DNA from: Nocardiopsis suaedae
GTDB lineage: Bacteria > Actinomycetota > Actinomycetes > Streptosporangiales > Streptosporangiaceae
Reading direction: 5' to 3'
Length of the DNA: 64,000 bases
Assembly: GCF_027706745.1 (NCBI RefSeq)
Contig: NZ_JAQFWP010000023.1
Span: forward strand, 22,707-86,706
The position numbers and the translations under genes are program-made. Within the stretch, counting starts at the first letter, position 1. Each line of letters begins with the position of its first letter. Below are positions 24,598-33,229 of this stretch, piece by piece. Under the pieces are notes generated by a model. The model made no database searches, had not been told where the DNA came from, and saw nothing but the letters and a program-made list of their open reading frames with translations.

Positions 24598-25728
24598 TCA
24601 GGACTCCGCGGAGATCTGGTCGATCGTTCCCTGGAGGGACTCGCGGGTGCCCTCGGTGATCGGGGCGGACCCGGCCTCCTCGGCGACGGCGTTCTGGCCC
24701 TCTTCGCTGACCACGTAGGACAGGTAGCTCTTGACCAGGTCGGCCTCGCTCTGGTCCGGGTAGACCATGCAGGCGACCTCGTAGGAGACGAGCACGATCG
24801 GGTAGGCGCTGGTGTCGTCGGTGGTGTAGTCCAGCTCGATCGCGTGGTCGTTGTCGGAGTTGGCCTCGCGCTCCGGCGATGCCTCCACGATGGCGGCGGC
24901 CGACTCGGGGCTGTACTCGACGTACCCGTCGCCGACGCCGACCGCGGCGGTGCTCAGCTCACCGACGTGCGAGGCGTCGACGTAGCCGATGGTGCCCTGG
25001 CCGCCCTCCACGGCCGAGACCACGCCGGAGGAGCCCTGGGCGGCCTCGCCCGGCTCGATCGGCCAGTTGCCGCTGACCTCGTGCGGCCAGGCGTCGCCGG
25101 CGGCCTCGGAGAGGTAGGCGACGAAGTTCTCGGTGGTGCCGGACTCGTCGGAGCGGTTCACCGGGACGATGGGGGTGTCGGGCAGGTCCGCGTCCGGGTT
25201 GTCCTCGGCGATCGCGTCATCGTTCCAGGTGGTGATCTCCTGGTTGAAGATCCCGGCGATGGTCTCCGGCGACAGGTTGAGGCTGTCCACCCCGTCGAGC
25301 TTGTAGATCAGGGCGATGGGGGAGATGTAGGCGGGGAGGTTGACCACCTCGGCGCCGTTGCACCGCTCGACGGCCTGCTCGGTCTCCTTCTCGTCCAGCG
25401 CCGCGTCGGACCCGGCGAAGGAGACGGCCCCGTCGATGAACTGGGAGCGGCCCGCGCCCGAGCCGACCGAGTCGTACTGGACGGTGGTGCCCTCGCAGGC
25501 GCCCTCGTAGGCCGCCTTCCAGGTGGCCATCGCGTTCTCCTGGGAGCTCGCGCCGGCTCCGGAGAGGGTTCCGCCGCCGTCGACGCACTCGGCGGAGCCG
25601 GCCGAGGCCGCCCCTCCGCCGTTCTCGGGGTCGACGGCCTGGTCACTGCCGCAGGCGGCCAGGGCCATCGTGCCGGCCAGTGCGATGCCGGTGTAGCCCG
25701 CGAACCGGCGGTACTTGAAGAGCTTCAC
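24598..25728 (-). CDS. pstS: Phosphate-binding lipoprotein PstS
   Basis: 376 aa. Signal peptide with lipobox LAAC (Cys26). Phosphate-contact motifs: TLSGAGASSQENAM, SVGSGAGRSQFIDGAVSFAGSD and VPVNRSDESGTTENF. Captures phosphate on the outer face for PstCAB. First gene of the operon, about 150 bp downstream of a two-unit PHO box. Confidence 0.96.
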   Translation of the reverse strand: MKLFKYRRFAGYTGIALAGTMALAACGSDQAVDPENGGGAASAGSAECVDGGGTLSGAGASSQENAMATWKAAYEGACEGTTVQYDSVGSGAGRSQFIDGAVSFAGSDAALDEKETEQAVERCNGAEVVNLPAYISPIALIYKLDGVDSLNLSPETIAGIFNQEITTWNDDAIAEDNPDADLPDTPIVPVNRSDESGTTENFVAYLSEAAGDAWPHEVSGNWPIEPGEAAQGSSGVVSAVEGGQGTIGYVDASHVGELSTAAVGVGDGYVEYSPESAAAIVEASPEREANSDNDHAIELDYTTDDTSAYPIVLVSYEVACMVYPDQSEADLVKSYLSYVVSEEGQNAVAEEAGSAPITEGTRESLQGTIDQISAES

Positions 25729-25880
25729 AGCCCCGGTGTCCTTCCTCTGGACGTCCGAACCGTCATCCGTGGGCGAGTTCCGCGGTCGTCCGTCGGGGGG
25801 GATTGTCCGGATCGACGCTCAAAGCTCCGCTGACCTCGCCAAATGCGACGTTAGGGAGGCGAGGTGACCAGCGGTCCCAG

Positions 25881-25902
25881 CGAGGGTGAACAGAGGGTGA
25901 AC
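25881..25902 (-). promoter_or_regulatory. PHO box (PhoP operator) of the pst operon
   Basis: On the minus strand, two 11-bp direct repeats GTTCACCCTCT and GTTCACCCTCG abut exactly. A further GGTCACC lies two 11-bp steps downstream. This is the canonical actinobacterial PhoP site for activation under phosphate limitation. A possible -10 (TAACGT, 25853-25848) follows. Confidence 0.88.
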
Positions 25903-25956
25903 GGGGGGACGAGACTGGCGGAAAGCCAGTGGGAAATAGCGTGGACGTGAGGTTAA

Positions 25957-25987
25957 CCACGGCGCGCCCCCCTTGTGCGCGCCGTGG
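25957..25987 (-). terminator. Hairpin after mshD
   Basis: Perfect 11-bp arms (CCACGGCGCGC, 25957-25967; complement 25977-25987), 9-nt loop, 20 bp past the mshD stop; it separates mshD from the pst promoter. Confidence 0.65.
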
Positions 25988-26007
25988 TGACCAGTGCGGC
26001 GGTGCGC

Positions 26008-27000
26008 TCAGTCGCCGGGGGCGTACATGACGTCGCCGTCCCAGACCTCGAATCCGAGGGTCTCGTAGAGGCGCACGGCGGCCCGGTTGTCCTCGTCGAC
26101 GTAGAGCAGCACCCAGGGCAGGCCGCGGTCGCGCAGGTACCGGACCCCGGCGAGGGTCAGCAGGCGGCCGAGGCCGGTGCCCTGCCAGGAGGGGGCGACC
26201 CCGACCACGTACACCTCGCCGACCGGTTCACCGTCGGTCAGGCCCGCGCCGTCGGCGTGCACCTTGGTCCAGTGGAACCCGGCGATGCGGCCCTCTCCGG
26301 CGTCCTGCGCCTCCTGCGCGCCCCGCGCCGCCGGTCCGCCGGTCTCCTCGGCGACGAAGAAGCCCTCGGCGTCGAACCACGGTTCGGCCTGGCGCTGGCG
26401 CAGGTCCTCCAGCGTCACCCCGCCCTGCTCGGGGTGGTCGGCGAAGGCCGCGGCGTGGCTGCGCACCAACGCCGCCTCGTCCTCACCGGGGCGGAAGGCG
26501 CGCACCCGCACCCCGTCGGCGACGGCGCCGGACGGCTTCGGCTCGGGCAGGCCGACGGGGGCGCCGTCCCCGCCGCGCAGCCGCAGCCGCATCTTGAGCA
26601 GGCCCCGCGCCCGGTGCCAGCCCAGCGCCTCGGCCAGGCCCTGGGCGGCGGGCAGGCGGCCGTGCGCCCAGACCCGCACCCCGGCGGCCCCCGCGTCGGC
26701 GCGCAGCGAGCGGGCCAGGGCGGTCCCGTGGCCGCGGCGGCGGCGTCCCGGCGCCACCAGCAGCTCGGCCGAGTCGGGCTCGTCGGCGGACTTCTCGGCG
26801 AAGGCGAACCCCGCCAGGTCGCCCTCCTCGTCGAGCAGGTGGAAGCGGGCGGTGCCCTCGGGCGACCCATGCCGCACCCGCAGCACCGTCTGCTCGGACA
26901 GCGCCTCGGCGCCGTCCAGCGCGTGGGCCTCTTCGGCCAGCGCCAGGACGCGCTCGGCGTCCTCCTCGTCGAGCGAGCGAACGATGCGGACCTCGTCCAT
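26008..27000 (-). CDS. mshD: Mycothiol synthase (acetyl-CoA:Cys-GlcN-Ins acetyltransferase)
   Basis: 330 aa from ATG 27000; the ORF opens nine codons earlier at a weaker start. Two fused GNAT domains: the N-terminal one has LLVAPGRRRRGHGTALARSL, the C-terminal one VYVVGVAPSWQGTGLGRLLT (acetyl-CoA loop) and VLLYVDEDNRAAVRLYETLGFE, ending DGDVMYAP, all typical of MshD. It performs the last step of mycothiol synthesis. Proximity to pst genes is also seen in Streptomyces. An Ala/Gly/Glu-rich insert around residue 225 is lineage-specific. Confidence 0.95.
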   Translation of the reverse strand: MDEVRIVRSLDEEDAERVLALAEEAHALDGAEALSEQTVLRVRHGSPEGTARFHLLDEEGDLAGFAFAEKSADEPDSAELLVAPGRRRRGHGTALARSLRADAGAAGVRVWAHGRLPAAQGLAEALGWHRARGLLKMRLRLRGGDGAPVGLPEPKPSGAVADGVRVRAFRPGEDEAALVRSHAAAFADHPEQGGVTLEDLRQRQAEPWFDAEGFFVAEETGGPAARGAQEAQDAGEGRIAGFHWTKVHADGAGLTDGEPVGEVYVVGVAPSWQGTGLGRLLTLAGVRYLRDRGLPWVLLYVDEDNRAAVRLYETLGFEVWDGDVMYAPGD

Positions 27001-27055
27001 CGGCCTGCCTTTCCAGGTATGCGGCACTCTGCGGCTCTGTGGCGGTGCGGTGCTG

Positions 27056-28411
27056 TCAGTCGTGCGCCAGCACTCGCTGCAGCTCCGGGAAGGCCCGGGT
27101 GTATTCCTCCAGGAGTGTGCGGGCCGCCTCCACCGAGTCCACCAGAGGGTGGGTGGCGAATGCGCGCAGGGCGGCCGTGCGGGATCCCGTGCGGACCGCC
27201 TCGATCACGTCGCGTTCGACGGCCTTGACCGACCGGACCAGCCCTTCCTGGTGGCCGGTGAGCGGTGCGGCGGCGAGGGGGTGGGCGCCCGAGCCGTCGA
27301 CCATGCAGGGCAGCTCCACCACGGCGTCGGGGGCGATCCCCGGCAGGGCGCCGTGGCCGCGCGTGTTGACGATCAGGCGGGTGGGCTCGTCCCGGGCGAC
27401 GGCGCGCATGACGGCCAGGGCGACCTCCTCGTAGCCGCCGCCGTCGAGGTCCTCGGTCTCGCGCTCGAAGCCGCCCGCGGCGCGGCGGTTGTCGGCCATG
27501 TAGGTGCGCTCCCGCTCCAGGCGGGTGCGGTCCCACAGCTCGTAGGCGTCCGCAGGCCGCTCCCCAGCCTCGTCGTAGAACCGCTGCTGCTGTTCGACGA
27601 TCTGCTCCCCGCGGGTGCGCGGGGCCGCCTTCGCCTCCTGGAGCGCCTCACGGGCGAGGTAGTAGTAGTGCAGGTATTCGTTGGGCAGGGCACCGACGGC
27701 GCGGATCCATTCGGCGCCGAAGAGCCGCCCCTCCTCGAAGGACTCCAGCGCGCGGGCGTCGGCGAGCAGGTCGGGCAGCAGGTCGCGCCCTCCCGAACGC
27801 AGGCCCCGCACCCACCCCAGGTGGTTCAGCCCGGCGTAGTCGACGTGCACGTCCGCCGGGTCCAGCCCCAGCGCGCGGGCCGCGCGGCGTCCCAGCCCCA
27901 CAGGGGAGTCGCAGATGCCCACCACGCGGTCGCCCAGGACGCCCGCCATCGCCTCGGTCACCAGCCCCGCGGGGTTGGTGAAGTTCACCAGCCAGGCGTC
28001 CGGGGCGTGCTCGGCCACGTCGTGCGCGGCGGCGAGCGCCTCGGGAAGGGTGCGCAGCCCATAGGAGATCCCGCCCGCACCGACCGTCTCCTGCCCCAGC
28101 ACACCGGCGTCGAGGGCGATGCGCTCGTCCAGGACGCGGCCCCGCATCCCGCCGACCCGCATGGCCGAGAACACCGTACCCGCCCCGTCCAGGGCGGCGG
28201 CGCGGTCGGTGGTCGTGTGCACCGGAACGTCGGCGCCGGACTTCTCACGCTGGGCGGCGAGCACGGCCGAGACCGCGTCGAGGCGGCCGCGGTCGGTGTC
28301 GTGCAGCGCCACCTCGGTGACGACCGGGTCGCCCCGCAGGACGTCGGCCAGCAGGGCACGGTAGACGAGGGGGACGCGGAATCCTCCCCCTCCGAGGATC
28401 GTCAGACGCAC
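27056..28411 (-). CDS. Glycoside hydrolase family 4 (6-phospho-beta-glucosidase type)
   Basis: 451 aa from GTG 28411; the open frame continues far upstream but this start begins directly with the Rossmann strand TILGGGGFRVPLVYRALL. GH4 enzymes use NAD+ and Mn2+ in a redox-elimination mechanism. Motifs: VNFTNPAGLVTEAM, ICDSPVGLGRRA (metal Cys), DYAGLNHLGWVRG (metal His) and PNEYLHYYYLARE. CDSP is the variant of 6-phospho-beta-glucosidases rather than alpha-glucosidases or alpha-galactosidases. Upstream of mshD on the same strand (55 bp), so possibly co-transcribed. A PfkB kinase is divergent. Confidence 0.9.
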   Translation of the reverse strand: MRLTILGGGGFRVPLVYRALLADVLRGDPVVTEVALHDTDRGRLDAVSAVLAAQREKSGADVPVHTTTDRAAALDGAGTVFSAMRVGGMRGRVLDERIALDAGVLGQETVGAGGISYGLRTLPEALAAAHDVAEHAPDAWLVNFTNPAGLVTEAMAGVLGDRVVGICDSPVGLGRRAARALGLDPADVHVDYAGLNHLGWVRGLRSGGRDLLPDLLADARALESFEEGRLFGAEWIRAVGALPNEYLHYYYLAREALQEAKAAPRTRGEQIVEQQQRFYDEAGERPADAYELWDRTRLERERTYMADNRRAAGGFERETEDLDGGGYEEVALAVMRAVARDEPTRLIVNTRGHGALPGIAPDAVVELPCMVDGSGAHPLAAAPLTGHQEGLVRSVKAVERDVIEAVRTGSRTAALRAFATHPLVDSVEAARTLLEEYTRAFPELQRVLAHD

Positions 28412-28442
28412 GCCGCCAGCGTATCGGCGCCACACGGCCGAC

Positions 28443-28478
28443 ACAGGGGGATCAGGCGCCACAGGGGGATCAGGTGCG
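28443..28478. repeat. Imperfect 18-bp tandem repeat in the GH4/PfkB divergent promoter
   Basis: ACAGGGGGATCAGGCGCC followed at once by ACAGGGGGATCAGGTGCG: 16 of 18 identical. Could be an operator pair or slippage product. Confidence 0.6.
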
Positions 28479-28595
28479 ACGGCCCGTGGACCCGGCGCCG
28501 ATCCGGCGCGAACGGCGCGGCCGATTCCGGCGCGACACCTCGGCCCGGAGTGCATAACCTGCTGGCACACACTCCATGGCCGATTGGAGGAGCAC

Positions 28596-29705
28596 ATGGA
28601 GGAGCAGAGCCGCGCGCTCGAATCCCTGCCGCTCGTCGGCGAGCGGAGGGACGTCCTGGCCGGAGAGCGGGGGCCCGAAGGGGAGGGCCCCGCGATCGAC
28701 CTCGCGCTGAGCGGGACGGTGTTCTTCGACATCGTCCTGACCGGGTTGACCGCCCCGCCCGCGCCGGGGACCGAGGTCGGGGCGCAGGGGATGGGGTCGT
28801 GCCCCGGCGGCGTGGCCAACCTGGCCGTGGCCGCCTCGCGGCTGGGGCTGCGCACGGCCGTGGCCGCCGCCTTCGGGGAGGACGTCTACGGCGACTTCTC
28901 CTGGGAGACCCTGGAGCGCCAGGAGAAGGTGGACCTGAGCGCGTCCAAGCGCTTCCCCGACTGGCACTCGCCGTTCACGGTGTCGCTGGCCTGGAAGGGC
29001 GACCGGGGCATGGTCACCCACGAGCACCCGCCGCCCGAGCCGGTCGAGCGGCTGGCCGAGGCGCTGCCGCAGGCGCGGGCCGCCTTCGTGGGGCTGAACC
29101 CCGGCGGGCCGGTGCCGGAGTGGGCGTCGCGCCAGGCCGAGGGCGGCGCCCGGATCTTCGCCGACGTCGGGTGGGACGACAGCCAGACCTGGTGCTCGTC
29201 GGTGCTGGACCAGCTCGACCAGTGCTACGCGTTCATGCCCAACGCCATCGAGGCGATGTCCTACACCCGCACCGGAAGCCCCGCATCGGCGCTGTCCGCG
29301 CTGGCCGAGCGGGTGCCGGTGGCGGTGGTCACCGATGGGCCCCGCGGGGCGCTGGCGGTGGACCAGACCACCGGGGAGACCGCGGAGGCCGAGGGCGTGG
29401 TGCTGGAGGGCGTGGACACCACCGGCGCGGGCGACGTGTTCGGCGCCGCGTTCATCGTCGGCACCCTGGCCGCCTGGCCGCTGGAGCGCCGGCTGCGTTT
29501 CGCCAACCTGTGCGCCGCGCTGTCGGTCCAGCACACCGGCGGGTCCCTGTCCGCCCCCGGCTGGGCCGACGTGGCCGCCTGGTGGGGCGGGGTGCGCGGC
29601 GGCGCCGCGGGCCAGGGGTACGGGTTCCTGTCGGAGCTCGTCCCCATGGAGTGGATGCCCACGGACCGCCGCCGCGCCAGCGCGACCATCGGCCTGCGCG
29701 CCTGA
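28596..29705 (+). CDS. PfkB family carbohydrate kinase
   Basis: 369 aa from ATG 28596 with a strong GGAGG 6-10 bp upstream. Ribokinase-fold enzyme: N-terminal SGTVFFDIVLTG, the di-Gly loop CPGGVANLAVAASRLG, AAFGEDVYGDF, and the C-terminal signature DTTGAGDVFGAAF with the anion hole and catalytic Asp. Phosphorylates a sugar or nucleoside; the substrate is not readable. The ~40-residue N-terminal extension before the first strand and the long C-terminal tail are unusual. It faces the GH4 gene, suggesting joint sugar catabolism. Confidence 0.9.
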   Translation: MEEQSRALESLPLVGERRDVLAGERGPEGEGPAIDLALSGTVFFDIVLTGLTAPPAPGTEVGAQGMGSCPGGVANLAVAASRLGLRTAVAAAFGEDVYGDFSWETLERQEKVDLSASKRFPDWHSPFTVSLAWKGDRGMVTHEHPPPEPVERLAEALPQARAAFVGLNPGGPVPEWASRQAEGGARIFADVGWDDSQTWCSSVLDQLDQCYAFMPNAIEAMSYTRTGSPASALSALAERVPVAVVTDGPRGALAVDQTTGETAEAEGVVLEGVDTTGAGDVFGAAFIVGTLAAWPLERRLRFANLCAALSVQHTGGSLSAPGWADVAAWWGGVRGGAAGQGYGFLSELVPMEWMPTDRRRASATIGLRA

Positions 29706-29718
29706 CCCGCGCGGGTCA
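29703..29718. terminator. 16-bp palindrome holding both convergent stop codons
   Basis: TGACCCGCGCGGGTCA. The first three bases are the PfkB stop and the last three, read on the minus strand, the BCCT stop. Probably a compact bidirectional end; the loop-free palindrome is short for a terminator. Confidence 0.5.
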
Positions 29719-31464
29719 GGCGCGGCCCGCCCCCTCGGGGGCGCCGTCCCCGGAGCCCTCCGGAGCGGAGGGGTCCTCGGCGGCGGAGATCTCCAGCTGG
29801 AAGTCGCCGTCGTGGTCCTGGGCCCCGGCCACCACGGCGGCGGTGACCACCTCCTCGGCCTTGGCCGAGCGCAGCACCATCGGGTCGCGCCGCAGGTCGC
29901 GCACGAGAGCCACGCACAGCAGCAGCAGGATCAGCGTGAACGGCGCGGCGACGATGATCGTGAGCGTCTGCAGCCCGCTGAGCGCGTCACTGCCCCCGGC
30001 CAGCATCATGGTCGCGGCCACGCCGCCCATCATCAGGCCCCAGAAGACGGTGATCGGCCGCTGGGGCTGGATCGCGCCGCGCTGGGACATGGTGCCCATG
30101 ATGATCGACGCCGAGTCGGCGCCGGTGATGAAGAAGATGCCGATCAGCACCATCACCACCAGGGCCACGAAGGTGAACGCCGGGAACTCCTTGAGCAGCC
30201 CGAACAGCTGCGCCTCGGTGTCGCCGGCCGCCGACAGGTCGGTGCCGTTCATCTGCAGGAAGAGCGCGTTGCCGCCCATCACGGCGAACCAGACCAGGCT
30301 CAGGGCGCTGGGCACCAGGATGACGCCGCCGACGAACTCGCGGATGGTGCGCCCGCGGCTGATCCGGGCGATGAACATGCCCACGAACGGGGACCAGGAG
30401 ATCCACCAGGCCCAGTAGAAGATCGTCCACCCGGACAGCCACTCCTCGGCGCCCTTCGCGGTGTCGGCGGTGCGCCCGGCGTTGGCGAAGAAGTCCTGGA
30501 AGTAGGCGCCCAGGGAGGTCGGGATCAGGTTGAACACGAACACCGTCGCCCCGGTGGCCAGCAGGAAGACCAGGACGGCCAGCGCCAGCACCAGGTTGGT
30601 GTTGGACAGCCACTGGATGCCCTTGGCCACGCCGGACACGGCCGAGGCCAGGAAGCACAGCAGCAGCACGCCGATGATGGCGAGCAGGACGGGCTCGGTC
30701 GGCTCTCCGATCCAGCCGATCTGGCGCAGGCCCTCGGCGATCTGCAGGGTGCCCAGGCCCAGCGAGGCGGCGGTGCCGAAGAGGGTGGCGAACAGGGCGA
30801 AGACGTCGATCAGGCGGCCCAGGGCGCCGTTGGCGTGCCGCTCGCCGATCAGCGGGGTGAAGGCGGCGCTGATGAGCTGGCCGCGGCCGCGGCGGAAGGT
30901 GCCGTAGGCGATCGCCAGGCCCACCACCGCGTAGATCGCCCAGGGGTGCAGGGTCCAGTGGAAGAGGGTGGTGGACATCGCGTGCCCCACCGCGGCGCCG
31001 GTCGAGGCGCCCTCCGTCCCCGGGGGAGAGGTGAGGAAGTGCCCCAAGGGCTCGCCGACGCCGTAGAACACCATGCCGATGCCCATGCCCGCGCCGAACA
31101 TCATGGAGATCCAGGAGACCGTCCGGAACTCGGGCTCCTCGTCGTCGCGCCCCAGCCGGATGTTGCCGTAGCGGCTGAACGCCAGCCACAGGGCGAACAC
31201 CACGAACACCGAGGCGGCGAGGACGAAGACCCAGCCGCCGTTGTGCATGAGCGCCTGGAGCGCCCCGGCCGAGATGCCCTTCAGCGAGTCCTTGTTCACC
31301 ACGCCCCAGACGAGGAACGCGATGGAGAGGACCGCCGCGACGCCGAACACGATCCGGTCGGTCTTGGGCTTGAGGTCGGCCCGGGAGCGCTCCGGCGGCT
31401 CCCAGAGCAGGTCCTCGGTGCTGATCTCCCCCGTGGTGGGGCCGTTGCCGTTGTCTATCGCCAC
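29716..31464 (-). CDS. BCCT family betaine/choline/carnitine transporter
   Basis: 582 aa, about twelve membrane helices. BCCT marks: GAGMGIGMVFYGVGEPLGHF in the third helix region, the tryptophan-rich WTIFYWAWWISWSPFVGMFIARISRGRT (substrate box and family signature), and TGADSASIIMG. Imports glycine betaine or a related osmolyte with sodium. The ~35-residue N-terminus and the acidic/Pro C-terminus (SAAEDPSAPEGSGDG) are cytoplasmic and may sense osmotic stress. The upstream 31465-31720 region is locally AT-rich and holds its promoter. Confidence 0.93.
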   Translation of the reverse strand: MAIDNGNGPTTGEISTEDLLWEPPERSRADLKPKTDRIVFGVAAVLSIAFLVWGVVNKDSLKGISAGALQALMHNGGWVFVLAASVFVVFALWLAFSRYGNIRLGRDDEEPEFRTVSWISMMFGAGMGIGMVFYGVGEPLGHFLTSPPGTEGASTGAAVGHAMSTTLFHWTLHPWAIYAVVGLAIAYGTFRRGRGQLISAAFTPLIGERHANGALGRLIDVFALFATLFGTAASLGLGTLQIAEGLRQIGWIGEPTEPVLLAIIGVLLLCFLASAVSGVAKGIQWLSNTNLVLALAVLVFLLATGATVFVFNLIPTSLGAYFQDFFANAGRTADTAKGAEEWLSGWTIFYWAWWISWSPFVGMFIARISRGRTIREFVGGVILVPSALSLVWFAVMGGNALFLQMNGTDLSAAGDTEAQLFGLLKEFPAFTFVALVVMVLIGIFFITGADSASIIMGTMSQRGAIQPQRPITVFWGLMMGGVAATMMLAGGSDALSGLQTLTIIVAAPFTLILLLLCVALVRDLRRDPMVLRSAKAEEVVTAAVVAGAQDHDGDFQLEISAAEDPSAPEGSGDGAPEGAGRA

Positions 31465-31720
31465 AGTTCCATCCGACGCTCCTGGAGCAGGCGCGCCGCC
31501 TCCTTACTCTGACGGCTTCAGGGCAGGCGAATCGGCCCCGCCTTCGGGGGGGGGGCGGTGCTGACGCCGGGTGCGGCCGGCGGACACGGGTCCGTGCGGC
31601 CGGGCACACCCGTACCAGGCTCAGAGGTGAACGGTAAATAAAGCCCCGGGGAAGGCGTTTGTTACTTTTCGAACAGTCGTCGCCGGTCAGGGGCGTCCGC
31701 CCCGGACCGGCGGAGGCCCC

Positions 31721-32563
31721 CTACAGGCTCTCGGGCCAGGTGCCGTCGATGGTCCGGCCGTGCCCGGGGCGGGTGCGGTCCAGCCACTCCTGCAGTCCCC
31801 GCGCGTGCTCCTGGGCCCAGCCGACCTGCCGCTCGTGCAGCTCGGGCAGCGGGAGTCCGGCGACCGCCGGGCGGCGGGCGCCGATCTCGCGGGCCAGCGC
31901 CAGGCAGGCGGCCGCGTCCCCCTCGGCGGTGTGCGCGCCGTTCAGCTCCACCTCGTAGAAGGCGCACAGGTCGCCGAGGGTGCGGCGGCCCTTGCGGTAG
32001 GGGTCGGCGCCGCGGTCGATCACCAGCGGGTCGATGATCGGGCCGACCCGCCCGGCCAGCCGCTCGGCGAGCGTGGGCAGCCCCAGGCGGCGCAGCTCGG
32101 CGGAGAGCACCCCCAGGTCGAAGGGGGCGTTGAAGACGGCCAGGCCGTGCCCGGCCGCCAGGTGCCCGGTGAGGGCACCGGCGATCTCGGGCAGCACCTT
32201 CTCCGCGGGCAGGCCCTCGGCGCGGGCGCGCTCGGTGGTGATGCCGTGCACCTCGACCGCCTCCGGCGGGATCTCGCGCGGGCCCGGGTCGACCAGCCAG
32301 GTGCGGGCCGTCCCGTCCGGGGCGACCAGGGCCGCCGAGACCAGGAAGGCGGTGCGCGGGTCGGGGGCGGAGGTCTCGCAGTCGTACCCGGCGAGGGCGC
32401 CGGAGTGCCAGCCCGGGTGGTCCCCGCGCGGGGGCGCGGCCGGGCGCGGTGCGTGGTCGGCGCAGTAGACGCGCCAGCGCCCGTCCTCCTTGAGCGCCTC
32501 GCCCTCCCGGGCGGCGACGGAGGACCCGCAGGCGGTACAGGTCCCCGCATAGTTGTTGCGCAT
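31721..32563 (-). CDS. DEDDh 3'-5' exonuclease (DnaQ-like) with N-terminal zinc-ribbon-like cysteines
   Basis: 280 aa from ATG 32563 (MRNNYAGTCTACG). Residues 1-40 have CTAC and YCADH, a likely small zinc-binding head. Exonuclease domain: GYDCETSAPD (first D and E), FNAPFDLGVL (second D) and AHTAEGDAAACLAL (HxAxxD, the DEDDh type). The C-terminus ends HERQVGWAQEHARGLQEWL, typical of the actinobacterial exonuclease family of unknown physiological role. Likely DNA repair or RNA trimming. Confidence 0.88.
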   Translation of the reverse strand: MRNNYAGTCTACGSSVAAREGEALKEDGRWRVYCADHAPRPAAPPRGDHPGWHSGALAGYDCETSAPDPRTAFLVSAALVAPDGTARTWLVDPGPREIPPEAVEVHGITTERARAEGLPAEKVLPEIAGALTGHLAAGHGLAVFNAPFDLGVLSAELRRLGLPTLAERLAGRVGPIIDPLVIDRGADPYRKGRRTLGDLCAFYEVELNGAHTAEGDAAACLALAREIGARRPAVAGLPLPELHERQVGWAQEHARGLQEWLDRTRPGHGRTIDGTWPESL

Positions 32564-32752
32564 CTCGGGCCTCGCTTTCCCCGTGGTCGTCGGAAGCGTA
32601 TCGCCGGGGTGCGACGGTTCGCGCCGGAACGCCTGGAGGGCAGGGGTCCGGGGCCGGTGGGGCCGCCGGGGGACATGGCGCCCCCCGGGTCCGGGTACGC
32701 CCAAAGGAGCCGGAGGGACCGAAGGGTCGGCCGAAGGGTCAAGGAGGACGAG

Positions 32753-32962
32753 ATGAGCATGGAAGAGGCCCAGCGCCAGCTCGAAGCCGCGATCCACGAC
32801 GCGCGCGTGGCGTTCGACTGCATCGCCCTCGACGACCTGGAGCGGGCGCACACCAACGCCATCACCTCACGGGCCGCCGTCGACGCCGCCGAATACGCCA
32901 TGCGGGTCGAACTGGAGAGCCGCGCCTCCGCCAAGGAGGACCAGGAGCAGGAACAGGGCTAG
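32753..32962 (+). CDS. Small acidic helical hypothetical protein
   Basis: 69 aa from ATG 32753 with a strong AAGGAGG 6 bp upstream. Sequence begins MSMEEAQRQLEAAIHDARVAF and ends in a Lys/Glu/Gln tail; all-helical by eye, no signal or membrane segment. Not recognised. The strong ribosome site makes it a credible gene. Confidence 0.7.
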   Translation: MSMEEAQRQLEAAIHDARVAFDCIALDDLERAHTNAITSRAAVDAAEYAMRVELESRASAKEDQEQEQG

Positions 32963-33191
32963 CGGTTGGCCGGGCGGCGGCAGGGCGCATTCGGTGTCGG
33001 TGGTCTCTACTGTTCGACCCCGACTTCCCGGAGATCGACAAGGGCGCGTCCGCCTGTCCGCGCGGGCTTTTAAGGCCGTGACCGCCGGAGGGGCGCGCCC
33101 CGCAGGGTGTGCCCGGCAGGGGTGCGCCCTTTAGCCCCCTGTGCTTCCCGGACCCCCGCCCCTGCGCGGCGGCCGCCTACGGCCAGGGTCG

Positions 33192-33207
33192 TCGAACACG
33201 TGTTCGT
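33192..33207 (+). promoter_or_regulatory. LexA (SOS)-like operator
   Basis: TCGAACACGTGTTCGT: 11 of 12 fixed positions of the actinobacterial SOS box TCGAAC-N4-GTTCGA, with a perfect 14-bp palindromic core CGAACACGTGTTCG. It lies 22 bp before the start of the next gene and just ahead of a TATGCT -10-like hexamer. Confidence 0.65.
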
Positions 33208-33229
33208 ATCAGGTGGGTATGCTGGAGAT

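Noticed and set aside
26177..30418. A 1413-codon open frame on the plus strand
   Set aside because: It crosses mshD, GH4, the PfkB gene and part of BCCT in other frames or strands. It is a GC-bias shadow with low-complexity Arg/Ser/Pro sequence.
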